48,701 nt of DNA from Allobosea sp. (GCA_024231975.1 JAAEQB010000072.1:1-48701); one strand, 5' to 3'. Positions 6,950 through 17,097 are shown, numbered from the stretch's first letter. The notes: generated by a model not told the origin, from the letters alone. Numbers and translations: made by a program.

Positions 6950-8638
6950 TCAGTCGGCTTTCGGCGAGGACTTAGAACAGCCGGAGATCGTCCCATCCGG
7001 CATCGTCGTCCGGCACAGCAAGGCTTTGGAGAGAGCCGCCTGATCGACCTTCGCACCCGTCAGATCCGCCTCCTCAAGATCGGCGTCTTCGAGGCTGGCC
7101 TCCAGCAGATTGGCTTGGCGTAAGGTGGCCTTCTTCAGCACCGCTCGGCTTAGGTTAGCCCTTCTGAAATTGGCGCCTTTCACATAAGCGTTGGTAAAAT
7201 CCGCAAATCTCAGATCGCTTTCGGTGAAGTCGAGATTCATCGATTCCGCGGAGAAATCAATTTGATCACGCCACGGCATCTCTGCAAACTTACCATGATT
7301 GAGCCGATCTCCAGCGCCCAATGATTCAAAGATACTATTCAATTCTCTGAATCCAGCATTCGCCAATTTTGCCTTGAGGAAAAGTGTCGATACCATAATG
7401 GACCGGTTGAAACTCGCAGCTTCGAGAGAACCGTGTTCAAACTTGCTATCGATAATAATGGATTGAGATAATTCTATTCCTTCTGCCTGCACAGATGATA
7501 GATTTGTGTTCTTTATACGCGCTCCACTTAGCTCAGACTGAATTAGGATTGCTCTTTCCAAATTTGAAGAAACTATTGTGGCGCCCTTCGCCGTTGCGCG
7601 TTCCAAATTGGCGTTCTCAAACAAGACCGATGAGAGCTGAGCATTATCGAGCTTGGCTTCTTGAAGATTGGCTTCACGCAAATCGACTTCGAGCAATTTC
7701 GCTTCGGATAAATCCGCCTTGAGGAAGTCCAGATTTTGTAGCTTGGCGCGCTGCAGCGGAATTCTGCGCAGATCGGCCTCGGCATAAATCGTTCCCGGGA
7801 AGCTGATCGGATCAAGCCCCGCTAGGAGCAGCCCCATGAGCAACTGACCTCTTTCCGGGCTTCTAGCCCGTTCCGACAAGGTGATCGATGTCGCCTCACC
7901 TTCGATCTCGCCGCGCTCAACCTCGATCGTCCAATACGGGGTCGCGGCAAGGCTGACAGCGCTGATCCGCGAGCTGAGACTTCGCATTATGCGGTCTCGA
8001 TTGGCAGGCGTCTCGGAAGTCGCCTCTAGAAGCATAAGCCCCTGTAAAATTGAGAATAGCTCAGCAGACAGCACTGTACGGCGCTGTGTTTCTGCAGTTA
8101 TGGTTTGGAGATCGATCTTCTTGTTCTGATCGACGAGAAGCGACGTTTGTTTCTCAAGCTTTTCGTTCTGTTCGCCCAAGAGCCTTGTCTGCCTAAAAAG
8201 CAAGGCGGTGCCGATCAAGCCGCCGAATGCAATCAGCAACGCCAGAGCGGTTTGAACGACCCACCGGCGGGCTGCGATCGGCCCATACCAAGCCAAGGCG
8301 CCCAATATCGCCTTTTCGGCATGGGCAATAGCAGCACTGCTGTCGCGTACAGAAACAGCCTGCGTTGCGGCGGAGACCTGTCCAACGACATGATCCAGCG
8401 TACCCTTGGCTCCGCGGAGAAAGCGATTGATTGCCCACCAGGAAAGGGGCACGGCGACCGCCAAACCAAGCCCGATGGCACCTGCGATCGGCCCCAGGAG
8501 ACGAATGAAGGCATCGACCATCGGGGCGGCGCCGTCGATGGTGCCGACGAGTATCGACCAACTCGCGGCAGCCCCAATGACAACGCCTACGACCACAGCG
8601 GCGAGCAGTGGCAACGCCCCTCTTCGATCCTGCTGCAT
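6950..8638 (-). CDS. Membrane-anchored pentapeptide-repeat protein
   Basis: A 562-residue protein from the ATG at 8638, chosen because GGAGAAG lies a few bases upstream; longer frames would run into rpsO. Three hydrophobic helices are visible (about residues 8-31, 47-68, 127-148), then a coiled coil (about 150-190, RLLGEQNEKLEKQTSLLVDQ then NKKIDLQTITAETQRR), a linker, and a long right-handed beta-helix of A(D/N)Lxx pentapeptides from about 290 to the C-terminus. The beta-helix is interrupted around a charged insert (SIFESLGAGDRLNHGKFAE). Base composition is far lower in GC than its neighbours (46 of 120 bases at 7441-7560), suggesting transfer from elsewhere. The anchor plus beta-helix design suggests a scaffold at the membrane; the function is unknown. 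Confidence 0.85.
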   Translation of the reverse strand: MQQDRRGALPLLAAVVVGVVIGAAASWSILVGTIDGAAPMVDAFIRLLGPIAGAIGLGLAVAVPLSWWAINRFLRGAKGTLDHVVGQVSAATQAVSVRDSSAAIAHAEKAILGALAWYGPIAARRWVVQTALALLIAFGGLIGTALLFRQTRLLGEQNEKLEKQTSLLVDQNKKIDLQTITAETQRRTVLSAELFSILQGLMLLEATSETPANRDRIMRSLSSRISAVSLAATPYWTIEVERGEIEGEATSITLSERARSPERGQLLMGLLLAGLDPISFPGTIYAEADLRRIPLQRAKLQNLDFLKADLSEAKLLEVDLREANLQEAKLDNAQLSSVLFENANLERATAKGATIVSSNLERAILIQSELSGARIKNTNLSSVQAEGIELSQSIIIDSKFEHGSLEAASFNRSIMVSTLFLKAKLANAGFRELNSIFESLGAGDRLNHGKFAEMPWRDQIDFSAESMNLDFTESDLRFADFTNAYVKGANFRRANLSRAVLKKATLRQANLLEASLEDADLEEADLTGAKVDQAALSKALLCRTTMPDGTISGCSKSSPKAD

Positions 8639-8822
8639 GCTCTTCTCCGCGTCGCGATGCTGTACGCTAGCGTTTCCGCCAGTTTCGTGTATATGCCCGG
8701 GCAACCGGCCCGATGGCCGGCTGCGCATCCCTTCCGCGATGAGGCGGATGCGGGCTTCGGACCTTGCTGGACGACATCCCGGCCTGGCCCGCCAGATCAA
8801 CACCGAACCAAAGGACATCACG
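8639..8822. promoter_or_regulatory. Divergent promoter and rpsO leader region
   Basis: The 184 bases between the pentapeptide-repeat gene and rpsO must contain the rpsO promoter and leader. Two potential hairpins are visible: CCGGCC-cgat-GGCCGG at 8705-8720 and a GCATCC/GGATGC stem at 8725-8751. S15 represses its own translation through leader structure in several bacteria, so these are candidates, but the known leader structures are not conserved across phyla and I cannot match one. AAAGGA lies 8 bases before the rpsO start. Confidence 0.35.
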
Positions 8823-9092
8823 ATGTCGATCACTGCCGAGCGCAAGACCGCGCTCATCAAGGAACATGCCACCAAGCCGAACGACACCGGCTCGCCGGAA
8901 GTCCAGGTCGCGATCCTCACCGAGCGCATCAACAACCTGACCGGCCACTTCAAGTCCCACACCAAGGACAACCATTCGCGTCGCGGCCTGCTCAAGCTGG
9001 TCTCGCAGCGCCGCTCCCTGCTCGACTATCTGAAGGGCAAGGAAGAAGCGCGCTACAAGACCCTGATCGAGAAGCTCGGCATCCGCCGCTGA
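8823..9092 (+). CDS. rpsO: 30S ribosomal protein S15
   Basis: The 89-residue product MSITAERKTALIKEHATKPN onward is full-length S15. Signature blocks are DTGSPEVQVAILTERINNLT, the HFKSHTKDNHSRRGLL segment that contacts 16S rRNA, and a basic C-terminus LLDYLKGKEEARYKTLIEKLG. S15 is a primary binder of the 16S central domain and is needed early in small-subunit assembly. AAAGGA precedes the ATG at good spacing. The pairing with pnp 284 bases downstream is one of the most conserved bacterial arrangements, and two hairpins in the gap are likely processing or attenuation sites. Confidence 0.99.
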   Translation: MSITAERKTALIKEHATKPNDTGSPEVQVAILTERINNLTGHFKSHTKDNHSRRGLLKLVSQRRSLLDYLKGKEEARYKTLIEKLGIRR

Positions 9093-9106
9093 TCGAGACC
9101 GAACTT

Positions 9107-9134
9107 CCGCCCGGTGCCCCGCTGCTCCGGGCGG
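9107..9134 (+). terminator. Hairpin after rpsO (attenuator or RNase processing site)
   Basis: A perfect 8-bp GC-only stem, CCGCCCGG (9107-9114) with CCGGGCGG (9127-9134) and a 12-base loop, begins 15 bases after the rpsO stop. It is followed by only a weak T-run (TTCT), so it may stabilise the rpsO 3' end or partly terminate rather than stop transcription fully. Position matches the rpsO-pnp intercistronic structures cut or used for control in enterobacteria. Confidence 0.6.
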
Positions 9135-9142
9135 TTCTACTA

Positions 9143-9162
9143 GAGGCCAGGTAACCGGCCTC
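9143..9162 (+). other. Second rpsO-pnp intercistronic hairpin
   Basis: A 6-bp perfect stem, GAGGCC (9143-9148) with GGCCTC (9157-9162) and an 8-base loop, lies 8 bases after the first hairpin. In other bacteria the pnp leader forms an RNase III-cleaved double hairpin that lets PNPase repress itself. The tandem arrangement here is consistent with that, though no conservation could be checked. Confidence 0.4.
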
Positions 9163-9376
9163 GCTCCGGGAGCGCCGCAATGAGGCGACGTTCCCCCTTC
9201 AATGCGACAACCGCATGGGGCGGCTTGCCGCATGATCCGCCGGCGTCAGTGACGCCCATGGCAGGATCGCCGAGCGCCCGGGCGCGCTTTTCTGGAGCTC
9301 ATCCCGGACGTTTAGCCGTCTTGCCCATGGGCACGATCGACGCCGGACGGATCGCATCCGACCGAAAGACAATCCT

Positions 9377-11548
<2,172 letters not shown>

Positions 11549-11559
11549 TCCTCGATCAG

Positions 11560-11575
11560 CGTTTCACGTGAATCG
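11560..11575. other. Degenerate parS-like site
   Basis: CGTTTCACGTGAATCG matches the 16-bp parS consensus TGTTTCACGTGAAACA at 13 of 16 positions, keeping the central GTTTCACGTGAA intact. It lies between the pnp stop and the terminator hairpin. ParB in alphaproteobacteria tolerates some outer changes, so this may be a weak centromere site 13.7 kb from the origin candidate. A chance match is possible, but the 12-base intact core is rare. Confidence 0.5.
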
Positions 11576-11577
11576 GA

Positions 11578-11612
11578 CGCCCCGCATCCTGCGATGCGGG
11601 GCGTTTTCTTTT
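11578..11612 (+). terminator. Rho-independent terminator of pnp
   Basis: A perfect 10-bp stem CGCCCCGCAT (11578-11587) with ATGCGGGGCG (11594-11603), a 6-base loop, then TTTTCTTTT. It begins 29 bases after the pnp stop. Confidence 0.93.
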
Positions 11613-11676
11613 GGCCTGCCTCTGGTGCGTTGCAGCGAAGTCAAATAGTCTAGACTTATTATCTTCGGAGGCTGGC

Positions 11677-12309
11677 ATGACCGCGCATCGCATCACCTCG
11701 CCCGAGCAGCTCGCAGCGCTCTATCCGAACCCGATCGCACCGGCTTCGGTGATCAAGGAGATCGATCATATCGACGCCAACTATGGCGCGCTGATCGCCG
11801 CCTCGCCGTTTTTCGTGCTCGCGACCAATGGTCCGGAGGGGCTGGATTGCTCGCCGCGCGGGGATTTGCCGGGCTTTGTCACGGTCAGCGACGCGAAAAC
11901 GCTGCTGATTCCGGACCGAAGAGGCAATAACAGACTGGATTCATTGAAGAATCTTCTGTCCGACAATCGAATCGGAATGCTCTTTCTGATCCCTGGTTAC
12001 GGCGAAACGCTGCGTGTGAACGGCACCGCGGTGCTCTCGACCGATCCGGAGCTGTGCGCGCGCTTCGAGATGGCGGGCAAGCTGCCGGCCTGCGTGATGG
12101 TCGTCACCGTCGAGGCCGCCTACTTCCAGTGCTCGCGGGCGGTGGTGCGCGCCGATCTCTGGAACCCGGCGGCACAGGTCGACAAGCGCTCGCTGCCGAG
12201 CGCCGGCACGATCCTGCGCGACATCTCGGCGCGGGCAGCGACGGAAGCGTTCGACGGCGACGCCTATGACAAGGCGCTGCCCGAGCGGGTCAGGGCGACG
12301 TTGTATTGA
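11677..12309 (+). CDS. FMN-binding split-barrel (pyridoxamine 5'-phosphate oxidase-like) protein
   Basis: A 210-residue protein of the PPOX-like flavin-reductase fold, most like the MSMEG_1061 family of FMN- or F420-dependent proteins. Features are a helical N-terminus (ASVIKEIDHIDANYGALI), a core beta-barrel with SPRGDLPGFVTVSDAKTLLI and PDRRGNNRLDSLKNLLSDNRIGMLFLIPG, and a final strand around YFQCSRAVVRADLW. The RRGNNRLDS stretch is the typical flavin phosphate-binding region. The start at 11677 is chosen because GGAGG lies 5 bases upstream; an in-frame upstream extension would run back into the terminator. Substrate unknown. It converges on the HAL-like gene across a structured repeat. Confidence 0.9.
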   Translation: MTAHRITSPEQLAALYPNPIAPASVIKEIDHIDANYGALIAASPFFVLATNGPEGLDCSPRGDLPGFVTVSDAKTLLIPDRRGNNRLDSLKNLLSDNRIGMLFLIPGYGETLRVNGTAVLSTDPELCARFEMAGKLPACVMVVTVEAAYFQCSRAVVRADLWNPAAQVDKRSLPSAGTILRDISARAATEAFDGDAYDKALPERVRATLY

Positions 12310-12330
12310 GAGGCGTCTGACACGCACGCC

Positions 12331-12425
12331 GTCATGCTCGCCCTTGTGGCGAGCATCCACGTCTTGAACACCACCACCCTGCCCGTAGGAAGACGTGGAT
12401 GGTCGGGACAAGCCCGACCATGACG
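12331..12425. repeat. Inverted pair of structured intergenic repeat units with covarying stems
   Basis: Two copies of a unit of about 35 bases face each other. The left copy has stem ATGCTCGCC (12334-12342) with GGCGAGCAT (12348-12356); the right has ATGGTCGGG (12399-12407) with CCCGACCAT (12413-12421). They are joined by an outer pairing of ATCCACGTCTT (12355-12365) with AAGACGTGGAT (12390-12400). The units share CGTCATG-TCG--CTTGT--CGA-CATCCACGTCTT, and their stems differ in a compensated way (TCGCC/GGCGA versus TCGGG/CCCGA). It sits between convergent genes, so it may act as a bidirectional terminator or a small mobile palindromic element. Confidence 0.8.
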
Positions 12426-12442
12426 AAGATGGCGCTTCCGCC

Positions 12443-14074
12443 CTACTCCAGCCCGCCCACAGCTGCCTCGACCACCTCGACGATCGCGCCGGAGCGGATC
12501 AGGGCCGTCGCCTGGTTCATCTCGGCGGCATACCAGCGGTCGCCATCGAGCGCCGGCGGGATCGTCTCGCGCAATGCGTCGAGCGCCGCCTGCGTGCCCT
12601 TGCCGAGCGGATGGGCCTTGGCGGTCTCCGCAATCAGCGAGAGCGCCTGGCAGGCCATCAGGATCTCGGCGGCGATGATCATCTCGACGTTCTCGACGAC
12701 GGTGCGCGCCTTGCGGCCGCACCAGGTCGAGTTCGAGACATGGTCCTCGGCATTCGACTTGCCGGGAATCGAATCGACCGAGCCGGGCGAGGACAGCGTG
12801 CGGTTCTCCATCACCAGTGCCGACATCGAGCACTGCACGGTGGCAAACCCCGTGTTCAGGCCGCGCTTGCCGGCGAGCAGGTTGCGCGGCAGGCCGTAGC
12901 TCAGGGTCGGATCGACCAGGCGGGCGAGCCGGCGCTCGCAGATCGAGCCGAGATCGGTCATGGCGATGGCGAGCAGGTCCATCGCCTGCGCGACATACTG
13001 GCCGTGGAAATGCCCGCCGGAAATGACGCGGTAGCCATCATCCTCGGGGAAGATCAAAGGGTTGTCGGTCGCCGAATTGGTCTCGGTCGCGATGATGCGG
13101 CTGACATAGTCGAGGGCCTCGCGGGCGGGCCCATGCACCTGCGGGGCGCAGCGCAGCGAATAGACGTCCTGCACGCGCGGCGCCGGCGGCTTGCCGGGTG
13201 TTCGGCCAATCTCGTCGGGATAGATCGTCTCGCGGGCCGAGGCCGAGCAGCGCTTCGAACCCTGCGTGATCTTGACGAGGTTGCGCGCGACCAGCGCCTG
13301 GCCGGGATGCGGGCGGGCGGCATGGACGCGCGGATCGAAGGCGGCGAGCTCGCCGCGCATCGCTTCGAGCGAGAGCGCAAGGCCGATATCGGCGGCCTTG
13401 ATCAGCCGCTTGGCGTCCTCGGTCGCGAGCACGCCGAGCGCCAGCGAGACCGTCGAGCCGTTGATCAGAGCCGAGGCATCCTTGGCGCCGAGCTTGAAGT
13501 CGGGCTCGAGCCCGGCCTTGGCGAGGGCATCGCGCGCTTTCATCCGCCTGCCCTTGTAGACGGCTTCGCCCTCCTCGAAGCCGCAGACCGCCGCCGACAT
13601 ATGTGCGAGCGGGGCGAGGTCACCGGAGGCGCCGACCGAGCCCTTCTGCGGGATCACCGGATGGACGCCGGCATTGAGGCAGGCGAGCAGACGCTCGACC
13701 AGCGCGACCTGCGGGCCGGAATAGTTCGAGGCGAAGGCATTGGCGCGCAGCAGCATGGTGGCGCGCGTCACATCCTCCGGAAAGGGCTCGCCGATGCCGG
13801 TGGCGTGGGCGTAGACGCTCTTGCGCTGATACTCGGTCATCTCCGACATCAGCACGCGCTGGTCCTTGAACAGGCCGACGCCGGTGTTGAAGGAGTACAT
13901 GAACGGGGCTTCGTCGTTCATGAAGTTGGCGTCGATATGGGCGCGCGTCGCCGCGATCGCCTCGCGTGCCGACTTGGCCAAAGTCGCCTTCTCATAGCGG
14001 CCGGACGGGCCGGGCCGGGCCACGCGCAGCACCTGCTTGCCCTTCAGGGTCCGTCCGTCGATCGTTACCGCCAT
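12443..14074 (-). CDS. Aromatic amino acid lyase, histidine ammonia-lyase-like
   Basis: A 543-residue member of the MIO-dependent lyase family, which removes ammonia from aromatic amino acids without added cofactor. The MIO-forming tripeptide Ala149-Ser150-Gly151 is in GSVGASGDLAPLAH. The catalytic Tyr60 lies in MYSFNTGVGLF. The substrate-selectivity pair, Ser-His in canonical HutH, reads Ala89-His90 (VYAHATGIG), so His is kept as in histidine lyases but Ser is lost. Other family segments are NGSTVSLALG and SATDNPLIF. No hutU, hutI, hutG or hutC gene is nearby, so a role outside the normal histidine-degradation operon is possible. The gene is divergent from hemA. Substrate should be treated as unproven. 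Confidence 0.9.
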   Translation of the reverse strand: MAVTIDGRTLKGKQVLRVARPGPSGRYEKATLAKSAREAIAATRAHIDANFMNDEAPFMYSFNTGVGLFKDQRVLMSEMTEYQRKSVYAHATGIGEPFPEDVTRATMLLRANAFASNYSGPQVALVERLLACLNAGVHPVIPQKGSVGASGDLAPLAHMSAAVCGFEEGEAVYKGRRMKARDALAKAGLEPDFKLGAKDASALINGSTVSLALGVLATEDAKRLIKAADIGLALSLEAMRGELAAFDPRVHAARPHPGQALVARNLVKITQGSKRCSASARETIYPDEIGRTPGKPPAPRVQDVYSLRCAPQVHGPAREALDYVSRIIATETNSATDNPLIFPEDDGYRVISGGHFHGQYVAQAMDLLAIAMTDLGSICERRLARLVDPTLSYGLPRNLLAGKRGLNTGFATVQCSMSALVMENRTLSSPGSVDSIPGKSNAEDHVSNSTWCGRKARTVVENVEMIIAAEILMACQALSLIAETAKAHPLGKGTQAALDALRETIPPALDGDRWYAAEMNQATALIRSGAIVEVVEAAVGGLE

Positions 14075-14283
14075 GGCCTGCTCCTCACCAGCTTTGCCGA
14101 CGATCTAAAGGCCCGGCGCGCCAAAGGGAAAGGCTCTTTCCCGCCTGGAAACGAAAAGCTCCTTGCACGATGCGGCGTGGCCGGCCCTGGCCTCGATCCG
14201 CCAGGGCCCTGCTGCGGCGCGACATCGGCGCGCCTTTACCCTGTGGCTGGAATCCCTCAAAGGTGGCGCCAGGAGGCTCCCTT

Positions 14284-15495
14284 ATGGATTTCCAGGCCTT
14301 TTTCCGCAGCGAGCTCGACGCCCTCAACGCCGAGGGCCGCTACCGCGTCTTCGCCGATCTCGAGCGTCGCGCCGGCCGCTTTCCGCGCGCCGCCTTCCAT
14401 GGCCCCAACGGGCCGCGCGAGGTCACCGTCTGGTGCTCGAACGACTATCTCGGCATGGGCCAGCATCCTGCCGTGCTCGCCGCGATGCGCGAGGCGCTCG
14501 ATGCCTGCGGCGCCGGAGCCGGCGGCACCCGCAACATCGCCGGGACCAACCACTATCATGTCCTGCTGGAGCGCGAGCTCGCCGACCTGCACGGCAAGGA
14601 CGCGGCGCTGCTGTTCAACTCCGGCTACATGTCGAACTGGGCCTCGCTCTCGACGCTGGCCGCGCGCATTCCCGGCTGCGTCGTCCTGACCGATGCCGCC
14701 AACCACGCCTCGATGATCGAGGGCATACGGCATTCACGCGCGGAAAAGCTGATCTTCGCCCATAACGATCCGCAGGATCTGCGCCGCAAGCTCGCGAGCA
14801 TCGACCGTAACAAGCCGAAGCTGATCGCCTTCGAGTCGGTCTATTCGATGGATGGCGACATCGCGCCGATCGCTGAGTTCTGCGACCTCGCCGAGGAATT
14901 CGGCGCGCTGACCTATATCGACGAGGTCCATGCCGTCGGGCTGTACGGCGCCCGCGGCGGCGGCATCAGCGAGCGCGATGGGCTCAGCCATCGGCTCGAC
15001 CTGATCGAGGGCACGCTGGCAAAATCCTTCGGCGTGATGGGCGGCTATATCGCCGGTTCGGCTGATCTCTGCGACTTCATCCGCAGCTTCGCCTCCGGCT
15101 TCATCTTCTCCAGCTCGCTGCCGCCCGCACTCGCCGCCGGCGCACTCGCGGCGATCCGGCATCTCAAGACGAGTTCAGCCGAGCGGGATGGTCAGCAGGA
15201 TCGGGTCCGCAAGCTGCGCGGCCAGCTCGACCAGGCCGGCATCCCGCATCTGGCCAATCCCAGCCATATCGTGCCGGTGATGGTCGGCGAAGCCGCCCTG
15301 TGCAAGCGGATCAGCGACGAATTGCTGGAGCGCTTTGCGATCTACGTCCAGCCGATCAACTACCCGACCGTGGCGCGCGGCACCGAACGCCTGCGGATCA
15401 CGCCGACGCCGCTGCATTCGGACGAGGACATCGCCGTGCTGGTCGGCGCCCTCAGCGAGATCTGGAGCGCGGCGGGGCTGAAACGGGCGGCCTGA
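14284..15495 (+). CDS. hemA: 5-aminolevulinate synthase
   Basis: A 403-residue PLP enzyme of the alpha-oxoamine synthase family that condenses glycine and succinyl-CoA to 5-aminolevulinate, the first step of heme synthesis by the C4 pathway used in alphaproteobacteria. PLP-binding Lys247 is in GTLAKSFGVMGGYIAG. Other signatures are WCSNDYLGMGQHP, GAGAGGTRNIAGTNHYH, DEVHAVGLYGARGGG and the C-terminal YPTVARGTERLRITPTP. AGGAGG 7 bases before the ATG fixes the start. Downstream steps hemE and hemJ lie 10 kb away across the origin candidate, so the pathway is not in one operon. It ends at an inverted repeat shared with a second convergent junction. Confidence 0.98.
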   Translation: MDFQAFFRSELDALNAEGRYRVFADLERRAGRFPRAAFHGPNGPREVTVWCSNDYLGMGQHPAVLAAMREALDACGAGAGGTRNIAGTNHYHVLLERELADLHGKDAALLFNSGYMSNWASLSTLAARIPGCVVLTDAANHASMIEGIRHSRAEKLIFAHNDPQDLRRKLASIDRNKPKLIAFESVYSMDGDIAPIAEFCDLAEEFGALTYIDEVHAVGLYGARGGGISERDGLSHRLDLIEGTLAKSFGVMGGYIAGSADLCDFIRSFASGFIFSSSLPPALAAGALAAIRHLKTSSAERDGQQDRVRKLRGQLDQAGIPHLANPSHIVPVMVGEAALCKRISDELLERFAIYVQPINYPTVARGTERLRITPTPLHSDEDIAVLVGALSEIWSAAGLKRAA

Positions 15496-15510
15496 ACGGC
15501 TCGCCGGATC

Positions 15511-15654
15511 CCCTCTCCCCTTGCGGGAGAGGGTTAGGGTGAGGGGTCGCGCGACATCGATCGCTCGCGCGGGGCTGTATTTCTCAGGACTTTCCGGACC
15601 TGAGCGACCCCTCATCCGGCCCTTCGGGCCACCTTCTCCCGCAAGGGGAGAAGG
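15511..15654. repeat. Paired palindromic intergenic repeat, copy 1
   Basis: Between the convergent hemA and the kinase gene lie two outward-facing hairpin units. The left hairpin is CCCTCTCCC (15511-15519) with GGGAGAGGG (15525-15533), followed by TTAGGGTGAGGGGTCGCG. The right one is CCTTCTCCC (15632-15640) with GGGAGAAGG (15646-15654), preceded by a small GGCCC-ttc-GGGCC hairpin (15618-15630) and CGACCCCTCATCC. The same pair in inverted order recurs at 21216-21359. These are typical of abundant rhizobial intergenic palindromes. Confidence 0.88.
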
Positions 15655-15667
15655 CAAGGAAGGTGCC

Positions 15668-16666
15668 TCAGAGCAGGCCGTTATTGCCAGCGAGCGTCTT
15701 CAGGCTGACGTCCGGGCGCGCGCCGACATGGCTGATGATCTCGGCGGCGGCGAGCGCGCCGAGGCGCAGGCAGTCACGCGCCTCGCGGCCCGAGGTCAGG
15801 CCGTGCAGGAAGCCCGCGGCGAAGAGGTCGCCGGCGCCCGTCGCATCGACGACGCGCTCGACCGGGAAGACCGGCTCGGCGACGACGCCATCCGGCGTCA
15901 GCGCCAGCGCGCCGTTCTCCGAGCGGGTGATGACGGCCAGCACGTTCTCGGCGCGCAGCGCCGCCAGCGCCGCATCGAAATCCGAGCTCTGGTAGAGGCT
16001 CTTCAGCTCGTGCTCGTTGGCGAAGACGAGGTCGACCAGGCCATTGCGGACCAGGCCGAGGAATTCGTCGCGATAGCGGTCGACGCAGAAGGAGTCCGAC
16101 AGGGTGATGGCGACGCGGCCGCCGGCCTTGTGGGCGATCTCGGAGGCTTTGCGGAAGGCCTCCTTGGCCGCCGGCGGATCCCAGAGATAGCCTTCGAGAT
16201 AGACGATGTCGGCGTTCTCGACCGTGGCGGGATCGACATCGGCCGGAGTCAGGCCCTGGCAGGCGCCGAGATAGGTGTTCATCGTGCGTTCGCCATCGGG
16301 CGTGACGATGATGAAGGAGCGCGCCGTCGCCGGCCCTTCCGTCGCCGCAGCAGTGTCGAAGGCGACGCCGAGCGAGCTCAGATCGTGCCGGTAGAGCTTG
16401 CCGAGCTCGTCGGCCTTGACCTTGCCGATGAAGGCGCTCTTGCCGCCGAAGGAGGCGAGGCCAGCGATGGTGTTGGCGGCGGAGCCACCCGAGACCACCT
16501 TGCCCGGGCCCATCGCGCCATAGAGCAGCTCGGCCCGCGGCTCGTCGATCAGCGCCATCGAGCCTTTGACCAGCTCGTACTTGACCAGGAAGTCTTCCTC
16601 CGCCGAAGCAAAGACGTCGACGATGGCATTGCCCAAGGCGAGCACGTCATAGCGCTTGGAGGTCAT
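15668..16666 (-). CDS. PfkB family sugar kinase, adenosine kinase-like
   Basis: A 332-residue ribokinase-fold kinase. The N-terminus (YDVLALGNAIVDVFASAEEDF) and the SGGSAANTIAGLASFGGK block are those of adenosine kinase-type PfkB proteins. The C-terminal signature DATGAGDLFAAGFLHGL holds the anion hole and catalytic Asp. A likely reaction is ATP-dependent phosphorylation of adenosine or another nucleoside for purine salvage. Rhizobial relatives are often annotated as adenosine kinase, but some ribokinase-fold enzymes with this pattern use other sugars, so the symbol is withheld. It is a single gene, convergent with hemA and 56 bases upstream of nothing co-oriented; the XRE gene behind it is on the same strand. 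Confidence 0.9.
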   Translation of the reverse strand: MTSKRYDVLALGNAIVDVFASAEEDFLVKYELVKGSMALIDEPRAELLYGAMGPGKVVSGGSAANTIAGLASFGGKSAFIGKVKADELGKLYRHDLSSLGVAFDTAAATEGPATARSFIIVTPDGERTMNTYLGACQGLTPADVDPATVENADIVYLEGYLWDPPAAKEAFRKASEIAHKAGGRVAITLSDSFCVDRYRDEFLGLVRNGLVDLVFANEHELKSLYQSSDFDAALAALRAENVLAVITRSENGALALTPDGVVAEPVFPVERVVDATGAGDLFAAGFLHGLTSGREARDCLRLGALAAAEIISHVGARPDVSLKTLAGNNGLL

Positions 16667-16722
16667 GAAACGATCCGTAATGGCGGGAGGATGGCGGCGT
16701 GTTGCATTGCCGGCAGGTCAGG

Positions 16723-17097
16723 TCAAGCGCTTCCGCGGCGGCGCGCGGCACTGTCGAGGATCGAGGTCAGCGCCGCGAGGTCGGACGGACCGAGCCATTG
16801 CACCTCATGGGCGAGGCGATTGGCGAACAAGGTCGCCTCCGGTTCGAGGCCTGCCGTGTCGATGACGATACGCGGGTGGGAGAGCTCCGCAAGGCGGATC
16901 AATTCGTCGGCCTCGTCCCAGATCACGCCGAGATGATGGATCGCGCCCTGGATCAGGGTGAAGGTCGGCTGGCCGCGCTTGCCGTGCTCCAGCGCCGAGA
17001 GATAGGCGGGGGTCACGCCGAGCGCCTCCGCCATCTGGGCCAGGGTGACGCCGCGAGCGGCGCGCAATTCACGGACACGGCGGCCAAAGGGTGTCAT
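16723..17097 (-). CDS. XRE family helix-turn-helix regulator
   Basis: A 124-residue protein with an N-terminal Cro/C1-type DNA-binding domain (residues 5-62: RRVRELRAARGVTLAQMAEA, then LGVTPAYLSALEHGKRGQPT), followed by a helical C-terminal part rich in Leu, Ala and Glu that probably dimerises. Its ATG overlaps the Smr-gene stop by one base (TGATG), so the two are translationally coupled, with Smr first. Such an mltA-smr-xre chain is a common rhizobial neighbourhood. Target genes and ligand are unknown; autoregulation is typical of the family but no operator can be assigned here. Confidence 0.93.
   Translation of the reverse strand: MTPFGRRVRELRAARGVTLAQMAEALGVTPAYLSALEHGKRGQPTFTLIQGAIHHLGVIWDEADELIRLAELSHPRIVIDTAGLEPEATLFANRLAHEVQWLGPSDLAALTSILDSAARRRGSA

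Noticed and set aside
5275..6975. A 566-codon plus-strand open frame opposite ku and ligD
   Set aside because: Antisense shadow; it spans the whole operon boundary and shows no conserved motif.
12395..14689. A 764-codon plus-strand open frame opposite the HAL-like gene
   Set aside because: Arg/Gly/Asp/Ala-rich translation typical of antisense frames in high-GC DNA; the minus-strand gene has clear MIO-lyase motifs.
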